Of a stretch of 44,178 nt of DNA, positions 7,784-16,521 are shown piece by piece; the first letter of the stretch is position 1, and each line of letters begins with the position of its first letter. The notes under the pieces were generated by a model. The model was not told the DNA's origin, did not search any database, and worked only from the letters and a program-made list of their open reading frames with translations. This stretch comes from Planctomycetota bacterium. Its GTDB lineage: Bacteria; Planctomycetota; UBA1135; UBA2386. The stretch covers positions 1-44,178 of the forward strand of contig JAEUHU010000030.1 in the NCBI GenBank assembly GCA_016793305.1, given 5' to 3'. Position numbers and translations under genes: made by a program.

Positions 7784-9436
7784 TCAGCGCCAGAAGTAGT
7801 GCCAGCCGGCGTCGAGCTGCACCTGCGCCCCGGGCGCCAGCTCGACCTGCCAGCGGAACTCGCCGAAGCCATTGCGCTGGAACCACCAGTGCGGCCAGTT
7901 CCACCAGCCCCACCACCCCGGCGTGGCGTCGCCGTGCCAGGCGCGCACCAGGTCGAGCTGCTTCTTCTCGCCCTGCTGGCCGACCTCGTCGCACAAGCCG
8001 AGCACCCGCCGCGTCACCTCGACGGTCACCGGCACCGGCTTGCCGTTCCACAGCCGCACCACGCCGCGCACGTCGACGCGCGCGTAGTTCTCGTCGCCGA
8101 AGCGGATCGGGCCCGCATCGCGGGAGGCCTCGACCTCGTCGGTCTCGACGCGCACGTCGATCGCCGGGTTGATCTCGACGTCGACCGAACGGCCCTTCGA
8201 CGTGTAGGTCATGCGCGCTTGCGCCAGCAGCTGGCCACGCAGCGACACCAGCACCGGCGCCGTCGTCAGCGGTGCGTCGGTGCCGTTCTGCAGGCGCAGC
8301 ACGTGGCGGGCCTTCGGTGCGGCGAGCTGCCGCGCGAGCTCGACCAGCCGTTCGCCGTGCAGCCCCTGCCGGACCTCGGCGGGCGGCGCGAACGGCACGT
8401 CGAGCACGTAGACGTCGCGGTAGCCCAGCTCGAACGTGCGCAGCGGCAGCACCAGGCGCTCGCCCTTCTTCAGGGTCACGTCGCGCACCGGGAACACGAA
8501 CAGGTCCTCGGCAGCGCTGCCGTCGCCGGCGGTCGGCAACGTCTCGCCACTGCTCGGCCCGGCGACGCTCTGTGTCATCATCGAGTTGGCGAACACGTTG
8601 CGGGACTCGTGCCGGTCGCGGCCGGCCGCGGCGACCTGCGCCATCTCGTGCTGCAGCGAGATCGGATCCAGCAGGCCCTCGAACTCGAACTTCGGCACCC
8701 CGACGACCAGGTTGACGGTGACGCCTTCGAGGTCGACCAGGTCGTTGACCAGGGTCGCCTCGAACTTCACGACCGCCTTGCCGGCCCCGTCGATCTCGAG
8801 CTTGTAGGCGGGGATCCAGCGCAGCCCCTTCTGCACGTAGACGACGCCGACCGCAGCCCCGGCCCCGCCGCCCTGCACCCGCAGCTCGAGCCGTTCCTGG
8901 GTCCGCGTCTCGCGGAGCCGGCCGGCGAACTCGCCGCGCACCTCGAGCCCGTGCAGGCCGCTCATCGGCACGGCCCGCGTGCCCGACGCCGTCTGCAGCA
9001 GCACCAGTTCGCCGTCGCCGGGCGACGCCTCGTTGCGCACCGGCACGCCGAGCACGCGGCCGTCGATGCGTTCGTCCTGCAGCAGCACCACCACGTCCTT
9101 GCCGAGGTTCGCGCGCACCAGTTGCCGCAGGTCGACCGCCGGCACGTCGACGGAGTGCTCCGAGCGACCCGCCTTCGCGTGCACCAGCGTGGCGCCGCCG
9201 GTCGCATAGGGCCAGAACGTGCCGAGCACCGGCACCGGCAACTCGTCGATCACGACCGTGGTGGTGTCGGCCGGCAGCGGCTGCTCCCGGACGACATGGG
9301 CGTGGCCGTCCTTGAAGACGGTGACTTCGCGGACGGGCAGCCGCGATGCCGGTGGAGTCGCCGGCGGATTCGCCGGCGACTGGCCTCGGGCCACGACGGG
9401 GAACGAACAGACGAGCGAGAGCAGCAGCGTGCGCAT
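7784..9436 (-). CDS. Exported DUF4139-type protein with a tryptophan-rich C-terminal loop
   Basis: The ATG at 9436 gives 550 residues with a signal peptide (MRTLLLSLVCSFPVVARGQ); a GTG six codons upstream (9454) is the alternative start. The body matches the layout of DUF4139 proteins: an N-terminal strand region beginning VREVTVFKDGHAHVVRE, then a large beta-sandwich region (GVVYVQKGLRWIPAYKLEID, residues about 200-225) and a C-terminal half of conserved strands. The family includes the so-called mucoidy-inhibitor proteins, but its biochemical role is not established. Near the C-terminus, 7 of 11 residues are Trp (7883-7915), which I do not associate with the family. It lies just downstream of a two-component system and has a direct-repeat box 34 bases before its ATG that matches one before the kinase gene, so it is a likely target of that system. 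Confidence 0.75.
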   Translation of the reverse strand: MRTLLLSLVCSFPVVARGQSPANPPATPPASRLPVREVTVFKDGHAHVVREQPLPADTTTVVIDELPVPVLGTFWPYATGGATLVHAKAGRSEHSVDVPAVDLRQLVRANLGKDVVVLLQDERIDGRVLGVPVRNEASPGDGELVLLQTASGTRAVPMSGLHGLEVRGEFAGRLRETRTQERLELRVQGGGAGAAVGVVYVQKGLRWIPAYKLEIDGAGKAVVKFEATLVNDLVDLEGVTVNLVVGVPKFEFEGLLDPISLQHEMAQVAAAGRDRHESRNVFANSMMTQSVAGPSSGETLPTAGDGSAAEDLFVFPVRDVTLKKGERLVLPLRTFELGYRDVYVLDVPFAPPAEVRQGLHGERLVELARQLAAPKARHVLRLQNGTDAPLTTAPVLVSLRGQLLAQARMTYTSKGRSVDVEINPAIDVRVETDEVEASRDAGPIRFGDENYARVDVRGVVRLWNGKPVPVTVEVTRRVLGLCDEVGQQGEKKQLDLVRAWHGDATPGWWGWWNWPHWWFQRNGFGEFRWQVELAPGAQVQLDAGWHYFWR

Positions 9437-9467
9437 GGCCCGATTGGACGCCACCGGCCGGACGATT

Positions 9468-9484
9468 CCGTCAGCATTTCGTCA
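9468..9484 (-). promoter_or_regulatory. Direct-repeat box, putative response-regulator binding site (DUF4139 gene)
   Basis: On the plus strand it reads CCGTCA, seven bases, GTCA. Counted with flanks, it is two 7-bp copies of cgtcagc starting 11 bases apart (9469 and 9480), separated by the AT-rich attt. Two 7-bp direct repeats on an 11-bp period is the layout of sites bound by PhoB/OmpR-family regulators, the class encoded next door at 9517. The proximal GTCA lies 34 bases upstream of the DUF4139 start codon at 9436. A matching box precedes the kinase gene at the same distance. Confidence 0.5.
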
Positions 9485-9516
9485 GCGCACTGCGGCCGCG
9501 CGACCCAGCCAGCCGT

Positions 9517-10194
9517 TCACGGCTCGAGATCGAGCCGATACCCCTTGCCGTGCACCGTGCGCAGGAGCCGCGGCGCGCTCGGGTCGACCTCGAGCTTCTG
9601 CCGCAGCTGGAACACGTGCGTGTCGACGGTGCGCGTCGTCGGCGTGGCGTCGTAACCCCACACCGCGCGCAGCAGCTCGTCGCGCGACAGCGCCTGGCCA
9701 CGATGGCGCAGCAGATGCGCCAGCAATTCGCTCTCCTTCGGCAGCAGCCGGAACGTGCGTTCGCCGCGCCGCACGCTGTGCCCGGCGAGGTCGACCTCGG
9801 CCTCGCCCAGGCGCAGCGCCGCGGCCGGCTGCTCGGCCCGCCGCTGCACCGCCTGCATGCGCGCGTCGAGCTCGTGCACGCTGAAGGGCTTCACCACGTA
9901 GTCGTCGGCGCCGAGCTGCAGACCGAGCACCCGCTGCGCCACCTCGCCGCGCGCGGTCAGCACGATGACCGGCGTCTTGTCGCCCCGCTTGCGCAAGGCC
10001 CGCAGCACGTCGAGGCCGTCGCCGTCGGGCAGGCGCAGGTCGAGCAACACCATGTGGAAGCGCTGGGCCAGCAGCGCTGCGTCGGCGGCCTGGCGATCGG
10101 CGCACGCGGTCACCAGCCAGTCGCGGCCGCGGAAGAAGTCGACGAGGCTCTCGCGGATACTGCCGTCGTCCTCGATGACCAGCAGCTGGTTCAC
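9517..10194 (-). CDS. OmpR/PhoB-family response regulator
   Basis: The GTG at 10194 overlaps the kinase stop (GTGA) and has GGAGG four bases upstream; 225 residues. Receiver domain, residues 1-118: acidic pair E8-D9-D10, phospho-acceptor D52 in LLDLRLPDGDG, T80 in VIVLTARG and K102 in DDYVVKPFS, all expected positions. Winged-helix DNA-binding domain, residues about 130-222: FRLLPKESELLAHLLRHRG, then TRTVDTHVFQLRQKLE and the terminal hairpin VHGKGYRLD. It should be phosphorylated by the sensor kinase encoded immediately upstream and bind direct repeats. Candidate boxes are seen at 9468-9484 and 11971-11987, implying control of the downstream DUF4139 gene and autoregulation. Confidence 0.92.
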   Translation of the reverse strand: MNQLLVIEDDGSIRESLVDFFRGRDWLVTACADRQAADAALLAQRFHMVLLDLRLPDGDGLDVLRALRKRGDKTPVIVLTARGEVAQRVLGLQLGADDYVVKPFSVHELDARMQAVQRRAEQPAAALRLGEAEVDLAGHSVRRGERTFRLLPKESELLAHLLRHRGQALSRDELLRAVWGYDATPTTRTVDTHVFQLRQKLEVDPSAPRLLRTVHGKGYRLDLEP

Positions 10195-11939
10195 GACGCC
10201 TCCGCTGCCACGATCGGCAGGCGCAAGGTGAACGTGCTGCCGCCGCCGTCGCGCGGGGCCACCTCGACGCGGCCACCGTGGCACTGCGCCGCCGCGGCGA
10301 CCAACGCGAGACCGAGCCCGCTGCCGGCGATGCCGGGCCCGGCTGCCCGGCCGCGCACGAACGGCTGGAAGATCGCTGCGCGTTCGTCCGCCGGCACACC
10401 GGGGCCGCGATCCTGCACTTCGACGACGAGTTCCCGCGCGCTGGCGAACGCGCGCACGAGCACGGTCGAGCCCGACGGCGCGTACTTGGCGGCGTTCTCG
10501 AGCAGGTTGCGCAGCGCGCGCGTCAGCACCTCGACGTCGCAGCGGACCTGGGGAAGTTCGCGCGCGGCGTCGACCTCGACCTGCTGGCCGACGAGGCGTA
10601 GAGCCGGGCGGCCGGCGCGCAGCGCCCGCGCCAGCAGCGCCCGCGCCGGCAGCGGCTCGACGCGCAGAGGCGCCCCCTTCTGCAGCCGGTCGAAGGCGAG
10701 GATGCGCTCGACCTGTTCGCCGAGGCGCTGCACGTCCTGGTGCAGCGCCGCCACGTAGTGCGTGCGACGCTCCGGCGGCACGTCGCCGTGCGCCAGCATC
10801 TCGGCCTTCAACGACAAGGCCGCCAGTGGCGTGCGCAGCTCGTGCGAGACGACGTCGACGAAGTCGGCACGCAGGCGCACCAGCTGCAGCTCGCGGCGCG
10901 TCAGGCGCCACAGCAGCAGGTTGCCGACGACGAACGTGGCGAGCGCCAGCAGCCACGCGGCATTGGCCGTGGCCTGCAGCAAGGCACTGGTCGTCGTCCC
11001 CGTCGGCACCGCGGCCAGGGTCGTGCCGAGCGGCGGCAGTTCGAGGCGCACGGCGTCGGCGGGTGCAGTCGTCGCCTCTTCGAGCCGCCACTCCGGCCCC
11101 GAACGCAGCGGCGAACGCAGCGCCTGTTCGCGGGCGAAGCCGAGCACCTGCGGATCGACTACGGCCAAGGCGCGATCGTCGATCGGCTGCACGAAGATGC
11201 CGTCGACACTGCGCACGGCGTCCGCCGGGGCCGGCACGCGCCGGTAGCGCAGCGCGATCGTCGCCGCGGCGCGCAGCGCATGGGATCGCACATCGAAGCC
11301 GAGGTCGGTCTCGTCCAGCACCGCGAGCAGTGCTGGCGCCGGCGTGGCCCGCGCCAGCACCAGGAAGCGGTCGAACCAGGCCACGCGCTCGTTCGCCGCC
11401 GGCGAGAACAGGCGCAGCTCGTGCAGCATCGCCAGCAGCACGAACGGCAGGCCGCCGCAGCGCGCGTGCGCATGGCGTTCCGTCGCCTGCTGCAGCAGCG
11501 CCTGCGCGCGTGCTTCATCGTCGCGGCCGACGGCGTCGACGTAGCGCAGCCAGCCGAGCGGTGTCAGTTCGTCGGTGGCGGCGGCATGCGCGAAGTACGG
11601 CAACGCCTCGGCGCGTTCGCCGCGCTGGCAGTGCGCGAGTGCCGCCTGTTCGGCCAGCGCCGCCGTGTGCTGCGTGTCGACCGCCTCGGCGAACGGGGCG
11701 ATCACGCGCCGCTGTTCGTCGAGCTGCAGCACGATGCGTTCGTCGGCGTGCCGCGCGAGCTCGGCGTCGAGCGTCTCCTTGGCGAACGCCAGCACGTGGC
11801 CGGCGGTGCGCTGCTCGAAGGCGCGCGCCCGCGCGATGCCGCCGCCGGGTACGAGCCACAGCCACAACGCGAAGAACGCCGCCGGCACGGCGAGCGCCAA
11901 CCCGAACCACAGGCCGAATCGTGCTGGAGCAGGTCCCAC
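10191..11939 (-). CDS. Membrane sensor histidine kinase with large helical extracytoplasmic domain
   Basis: 582 residues from a GTG start at 11939. TM1 spans about residues 8-30 and TM2 about 326-346, leaving roughly 295 residues outside. That sensor region is unusual: residues 90-235 look like TPR-type helix pairs (AEQAALAHCQRGERAEALPY, DDEARAQALLQQATERHAH) rather than a PAS or four-helix-bundle sensor. The cytoplasmic part has the H-box VVSHELRTPLAALSLKAEML (H366), N-box LLENAAKYAP, G1 DRGPGVP, F-box IFQPFVRG and G2 GSGLGLALV, so it should be an active kinase. It is coupled to the response regulator by a 4-base overlap. The upstream region is shared with the divergent helical-repeat gene at 12119. 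Confidence 0.93.
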   Translation of the reverse strand: MGPAPARFGLWFGLALAVPAAFFALWLWLVPGGGIARARAFEQRTAGHVLAFAKETLDAELARHADERIVLQLDEQRRVIAPFAEAVDTQHTAALAEQAALAHCQRGERAEALPYFAHAAATDELTPLGWLRYVDAVGRDDEARAQALLQQATERHAHARCGGLPFVLLAMLHELRLFSPAANERVAWFDRFLVLARATPAPALLAVLDETDLGFDVRSHALRAAATIALRYRRVPAPADAVRSVDGIFVQPIDDRALAVVDPQVLGFAREQALRSPLRSGPEWRLEEATTAPADAVRLELPPLGTTLAAVPTGTTTSALLQATANAAWLLALATFVVGNLLLWRLTRRELQLVRLRADFVDVVSHELRTPLAALSLKAEMLAHGDVPPERRTHYVAALHQDVQRLGEQVERILAFDRLQKGAPLRVEPLPARALLARALRAGRPALRLVGQQVEVDAARELPQVRCDVEVLTRALRNLLENAAKYAPSGSTVLVRAFASARELVVEVQDRGPGVPADERAAIFQPFVRGRAAGPGIAGSGLGLALVAAAAQCHGGRVEVAPRDGGGSTFTLRLPIVAAEAS

Positions 11940-11970
11940 GCGCGGCAGTGTAGATCGGGGTCCCGCCGAG

Positions 11971-11987
11971 CCGTCATGGGGTTGTCA
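11971..11987 (-). promoter_or_regulatory. Direct-repeat box, putative response-regulator binding site (kinase operon)
   Basis: Reads CCGTCA, seven bases, GTCA on the plus strand, the same pattern as 9468-9484. The two GTCA cores are 11 bases apart (11973 and 11984), and the proximal one is 34 bases from the kinase start codon at 11939, exactly as in the DUF4139 promoter. It could mediate autoregulation of the two-component operon. It might also act on the divergent gene at 12119. Confidence 0.45.
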
Positions 11988-12118
11988 AACGTGCGGCGGC
12001 GTCGCCGTTCGTCGTCTTGGTTTCACAGGCCCATGACACGGCGAGGAGCCGTTTGCCCGTCGATGTCCGCATGGAACGAACACCCCAGATGGGTGCGGCC
12101 CACGCTGCACGGTCCTGT

Positions 12119-14899
12119 GTGACGCCCTCGTCGATCCGGTCGGTGGCTCGGACCACGATCCTCACGGCGGCCTTCGCAATGGCCCTGCCCGCCCAGCAGG
12201 ATCCGTCGACCATGCCTGGCTTCCAGCTGGCGCAGGCGAAGCTGGCCGAAGCGCGCGGCGACGTCGCCGCGGCCCGGCACACGCTCGAGACCGCGCTGGC
12301 GAAGGCCGCGGAGGCCGACCGGCCGGCGCTGCGCGACGCCCTCGCCGCTCTGCCCCAGGAGGGCGGGCCGGCCAACGCCGACGAGGCGGCGATCCGGAAG
12401 CTGCTCGACGATCCGGCCACAGCGGCGCGGATCCGCGCGCTGCTGCAGCAGCGCGGCTTCGTCATCGCCCCCACCCAGGATCCCGTGCAGCGCCTGGTCG
12501 CGGTGCTCGACGCCGGCACGCCGCGCGACCCGGCGGTCGAAGACGCGATGGGCCAGCTCGAGAGGCTCGGCGCCCTGGTCGTGCCGCCGCTGCTCGCCGC
12601 GCTGCCGAAGCTCGGCCCGTTCGGCCTGGTCAACGCGATGCACTTGCTCGAGGGCCATGACGACCCGCGGATCGCCCCGGCGGTGCTGGCCCGCGCGAGC
12701 GGCGAGCCGGCGATCACGGCACTGGTCGTCGAGCGGTCGCAGAGCATGTCCGACGCCGTGCGCGAAGCCCTGGTCGTCGGCTTGGACGAGACGCAGATGC
12801 CGCCGGCGACCCAGCTGCAGTTCGCCGACGTGATGGGCAGCGCCCCGGGCATGGACGAACGACGCCACGCGCTGGCGCTGCGCCTCGCCGACGAACCGAC
12901 GGTACAGCGCGAGCTCGCGCACCGGCTCGACAGCTGGCGAGCGCCATGGGCTGACGAGGTGCTCACCCGACTGCGTGCGTCGAAGGACCCGGCCACCGCC
13001 GCGAACGCGACCGCACAATGGTTGGCGCAGCAGACGCAGCGCGACGAGGCCGTAGCGCTCGCCGCGATCCAGGCGCTCGATCCGCGGCACCGCTGGTGGG
13101 TCGCGCGCCAGGTCACCTCGCGCAACAAGAAGTGGGTGAAGGTCGCCCTGCTGGGACTCGGCGAAGGCGCGAACAACAAGCTGCTGCAGCAGGACGCGTG
13201 GTTCCTCGGTGTCGACTGGCGGCATGGCGGCGGCGACGCGGCCGCCCCGCTGCTGAACCTCCTGAGGGCCCAGCCGGACCTCGCCAGTCCGATCGGCGGC
13301 CACCTCGCGGCGATCGTGATGTCCGGCTGGGTCGTGCCACCGGAACACGAGGCCACACTGGCCAGCGTGACACCCAGCTTCCTGGCGATGGCCTTGCCCG
13401 ACGACGACGAAGCGCGTGGGCTGGCCGCCTGGGAGCGGCTCGATCGCGCCGAGCGCATGACGTTCGTCGACAAGGTGGTCGAACTCGAGCGGCCCTGGCA
13501 CCGCGTGGTCCTGGCCCAGCTGGCGACGGCGGCCCGGTACGACGAAGTGCGGGAAGCCTGGCTGCGCCGCGATTGGACCGGCACTCCGCCCGATGCTGCC
13601 GCGGTTCTGGTGGCGCTCACCGAGCGCATTCCGCGTGCTCCCGACCGGCCTACGACCGTCACGGCGTCGGGTCCGCACGGGCAGGGATGGCACCGCTCCC
13701 TGGTCGAGGCCTGTGCACGCTGCAAGGAGCTGCCGTCCGCCCTGCTGTTGCCGCTCGTACGCGCCGGCGACCAATGGGCATGGGGCGTGCTGACCGAACG
13801 CGACCCCGCGACCGCGCTGGCGATCGCACGGTCTCCGGAGAACGCGTGGTTCGCAGGCGTCCCGCGCCTGCTCGGGGAACACGGGACCGCGGCCGACGTG
13901 CCGACGCTGGTGCAGTTGCTGGGCTGGCACGGGCTCGACAACACGGAGATCGGGCTGGTTCGCCCGTTCGTGCAGCGCCACGGGCTCGGCAACCTCGCCC
14001 TGCTGCGACGTGTGGCGGCGTTGGAGGACACGAGTTCGCGTCCGCTCGCCAAGCAGATCGCCGCCCGCACCGACATCGCACAGCTGCCGGAGTTCCTGAC
14101 GATCCTGCCGGAGCTGCCGGAGGAGGTCGCCGACCGCGCGATGGAGACGCTGCAGGCACAGGTCGGCACGAGCCACGCGCCGATGCTCGCGCAGGCACTC
14201 GCCGCGGCAGCCGCGCGCGAGCCGATGGCGCCCGCGGAGGTCCTGTGCGTGCTGGACCTGATGACGCGCAGCGGCTCCACCGAGTGCCTGCCTGCCCTGC
14301 GCAAGGCGCTCGAGGACGCACGCCTCGGCGATTGGCGAAGCAACGTCGCCGCGACCATGGTCTCGCTGCCGGGCCGCGAATGGCCCACGATGCTGCGCGA
14401 ACTGATGGCGCATCCGGACGCGCGCGTGGTCCGCGAAGTGCTGGTCGCGGTCCGGCCCGGCCAGGACGCGGACCTGCTGGCCGCCGCCACCAAGGCGCTG
14501 CTGGCGAACCTGCGCACGCTCGGTTCCGTCGACGCGTTCTTCGACGGCCTGGAGCCCGCGGCACGCGCCGCCACCGCCAGCACCGTGCTGCAAGCGAAGG
14601 ACTTCGACCAGGCTTCGAGCGAGCTGGCCGGCAGCACCCTGCGCGCGCTGGGCAGCCTGAAGGACGGCAGCTTCGCCGCCGACCTCGCCCGCGGCGCACA
14701 GCACGCCTCGCCCTCCGTGCGCATGACCGCGACCGACCAGCTCGGCCGCCTGTTCTCGCGCGACGCGGCCCCGTTCCTGCTCGAACTGCTGAAGGACGAC
14801 GAGAAGGCCGTGCGCGACCGGGCGAAGGAGCGCCTCGAGCTGCTCGCCGACTACCTCGACGGTCGCGCCAAGTGGGAAGCGGTCCTGCAGCCGAAGTGA
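12119..14899 (+). CDS. Large secreted HEAT-like repeat protein
   Basis: The frame is open from 12017, but the GTG at 12119 gives a signal peptide (TILTAAFAMALPAQ) close to the N-terminus and is the preferred start, giving 926 residues; an ATG at 12071 is a weaker alternative. No convincing ribosome binding site precedes either, so the start is uncertain. The whole mature chain is helix-pair solenoid: a TPR-like N-terminus (QLAQAKLAEARGDVAAARHT) and HEAT-like repeats to the end (VRMTATDQLGRLFSRDAAPF, DDEKAVRDRAKERLELLADY). There is no catalytic motif and no membrane anchor. Its stop overlaps the GTG of a broken TolB-like gene (GTGA), the same gene order as 4645-7732. The function is unknown, perhaps a scaffold outside the cytoplasmic membrane. 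Confidence 0.75.
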   Translation: MTPSSIRSVARTTILTAAFAMALPAQQDPSTMPGFQLAQAKLAEARGDVAAARHTLETALAKAAEADRPALRDALAALPQEGGPANADEAAIRKLLDDPATAARIRALLQQRGFVIAPTQDPVQRLVAVLDAGTPRDPAVEDAMGQLERLGALVVPPLLAALPKLGPFGLVNAMHLLEGHDDPRIAPAVLARASGEPAITALVVERSQSMSDAVREALVVGLDETQMPPATQLQFADVMGSAPGMDERRHALALRLADEPTVQRELAHRLDSWRAPWADEVLTRLRASKDPATAANATAQWLAQQTQRDEAVALAAIQALDPRHRWWVARQVTSRNKKWVKVALLGLGEGANNKLLQQDAWFLGVDWRHGGGDAAAPLLNLLRAQPDLASPIGGHLAAIVMSGWVVPPEHEATLASVTPSFLAMALPDDDEARGLAAWERLDRAERMTFVDKVVELERPWHRVVLAQLATAARYDEVREAWLRRDWTGTPPDAAAVLVALTERIPRAPDRPTTVTASGPHGQGWHRSLVEACARCKELPSALLLPLVRAGDQWAWGVLTERDPATALAIARSPENAWFAGVPRLLGEHGTAADVPTLVQLLGWHGLDNTEIGLVRPFVQRHGLGNLALLRRVAALEDTSSRPLAKQIAARTDIAQLPEFLTILPELPEEVADRAMETLQAQVGTSHAPMLAQALAAAAAREPMAPAEVLCVLDLMTRSGSTECLPALRKALEDARLGDWRSNVAATMVSLPGREWPTMLRELMAHPDARVVREVLVAVRPGQDADLLAAATKALLANLRTLGSVDAFFDGLEPAARAATASTVLQAKDFDQASSELAGSTLRALGSLKDGSFAADLARGAQHASPSVRMTATDQLGRLFSRDAAPFLLELLKDDEKAVRDRAKERLELLADYLDGRAKWEAVLQPK

Positions 14900-15351
14900 A
14901 GGCGAGCGGCGTGGGGAGCAGGCCCGCGCCCGAACTGCGCCGGATCGCCGAGCTCCCGTTCGCCGAACCGAAGTCGACCGCGGTGGCCGTGAGCCCCGCC
15001 GGCACACGCGCCGCCTGGCTCGACACAGCGGGCGTGCTGCACGCCATCGAGGTCGGCCGGCCGGCGCGATCGTCGATCACCATGCCCGTCGCGAACGGGA
15101 CCACGCTCGCCTTCGTCGACGAAGAGCACCTCGACGTATTCCACGAGCGGCACGCCGCCCGGCGCCTGCACCTTCCGACCGGTGCCTGGACCGTGCCGCG
15201 CGACGCCCGACGCCCGACACCGCTGGATCCTGCCGTACCGGCGCACCCACCACGACTTCCTGCACGAAGGCAGGCGCACGGTGGTCGAGGTCGCGGCGAG
15301 CACCTGCGGCGACGTGTCGCTCGCACGCTGGTCTAGCGGCCACGTGACGCT
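14896..15351 (+). pseudogene. Frameshifted and truncated TolB-like propeller gene
   Basis: The GTG at 14896 overlaps the preceding stop. The first about 105 codons read as propeller-like protein (TAVAVSPAGTRAAWLDTAG). The frame then becomes Arg/Pro-rich and stops at TAG 15334-15336. Meanwhile frame +1 from about 15203 carries protein-like sequence with G/C third positions (RHRWILPYRRTHHDFLHEG, then RTVVEVAAS). The cause is visible: the 7-mer cgacgcc occurs twice in tandem (15201-15207 and 15208-15214). Removing one copy joins the two parts seamlessly as VPRDARHRWILPYRR. After about 15350 the reading frame runs into the antisense of the pseudouridine synthase gene without a proper end, so the 3' part of the propeller also seems to be missing. 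A sequencing error is possible but unlikely for an exact 7-bp repeat. Confidence 0.65.
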
Positions 15352-15376
15352 CTGCAGCGGGGCCGTGCGTGCGGCG

Positions 15377-16333
15377 TCAACCCGAGGCGCGGCGCTCGAA
15401 CCCGAAGTCGAGCGGCCAGGGCGCTTGCACATCGACCCTCGCCCCGCTCGCCGGATCGGCGAACGTGAGCCGCTGCGCGTGCAGCAGATGGCGACCCGGC
15501 ACGAGCCCCTCCGGCACCGGGAACGGCTGGCCGCGCTGCAGGCGGATGAAGTGCCGTTCGTCGGCTCCGTACAACACGTCGCCGACGATCGGCAGGCCGA
15601 CGTGGGCCAGGTGCACGCGGATCTGGTGGCGACGGCCGGTGTGCGGCTCGGCGCGCAGCAGCGTGCGTTCGCCGTCCTGCGCCAACACCGAGAACGTCGT
15701 CCGCGCCGGCAGGCCATCCGGCAGCACGCCGATCTTGCCGGTGACGCGACTGCGGGTGTCGACTCCGAGCGGGGCGTCGACCGCGAACGTGGGCGCCGAC
15801 GGCGTGCCGGTGACGATGGCGACGTACTCCTTGCCGATGCGGTGCTCGCGGAACGCGCGGTCGAACGCACGCGCCCGTTCGGGATCGGTGGTCACCAGCA
15901 CGCAGCCGCTGGTGAAGCGATCGAGCCGGTGCGCTGGGCTGGCCCGAAGCCGCGTCGCGAGGTCGGCGCCTGGCCGCCGCACCATCGGCGTCGTGGCGAG
16001 GCCAGCCGGCTTGTCGACGACGAGCCAGCCATCGCCGCGCGCCAGCACCACGATCGGGGCGCTCGCGTCGCGCCCAGACGGTCCGTTCGGGTCGGCGCCC
16101 GCGCCGGGATCCACGCCCACCGGCTCGCCTCGGTGCGGCGCGATCGTCACCCGTTCGCCGACGACGAGGCGCCGGTTCGCCTTCGCCACCGCACCGGACG
16201 ACAGCGACACGCGCGAGTCGATCGCGACCTGCACCGACGCCCGCGACATGCGCGGCAGCATCTGCTGCAGGAAGCGGTCGAGCCTCATCCCGCGGTAGGC
16301 GTCGGTCACCGGGAAGGTCGTGGCCTCGTGCAT
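15377..16333 (-). CDS. RluA-family RNA pseudouridine synthase
   Basis: 318 residues. It isomerises specific uridines in rRNA or tRNA to pseudouridine in the cytoplasm. An S4 RNA-binding domain occupies residues about 15-65 (MRLDRFLQQMLPRMSRASVQ). The catalytic core starts near VVLARGDGWLVVDKPAGLA. The family motif HRLDRFTSGCVLV places the catalytic Asp at residue 138. Further family motifs are RIGKEYVAIVTG, the HTGRRHQIRVHLAHVGLPIV segment, and a late LLHAQRL. Length and domain order are normal for the RluA/RluC/RluD group; the exact target site cannot be told from this sequence. It stands alone on the minus strand between plus-strand secreted-protein genes. Confidence 0.93.
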   Translation of the reverse strand: MHEATTFPVTDAYRGMRLDRFLQQMLPRMSRASVQVAIDSRVSLSSGAVAKANRRLVVGERVTIAPHRGEPVGVDPGAGADPNGPSGRDASAPIVVLARGDGWLVVDKPAGLATTPMVRRPGADLATRLRASPAHRLDRFTSGCVLVTTDPERARAFDRAFREHRIGKEYVAIVTGTPSAPTFAVDAPLGVDTRSRVTGKIGVLPDGLPARTTFSVLAQDGERTLLRAEPHTGRRHQIRVHLAHVGLPIVGDVLYGADERHFIRLQRGQPFPVPEGLVPGRHLLHAQRLTFADPASGARVDVQAPWPLDFGFERRASG

Positions 16334-16521
16334 GCGGAGTGGTGCAGAGGCGAACCGAGGCGGGCCCCCTGGTCAACCGGCGCGGGACCGGCGCGTCCTG
16401 CATGGAGCGGTGGCTGGCGGCCGACCGGGTTCGGCGGCGGCACGCCGGGGCAGGGCCGCCACCCGCTCGCCGCGTGGTCCCAGCGGGGCACGACCGGCGA
16501 TCTCGGGATTCTCGGAGATTC

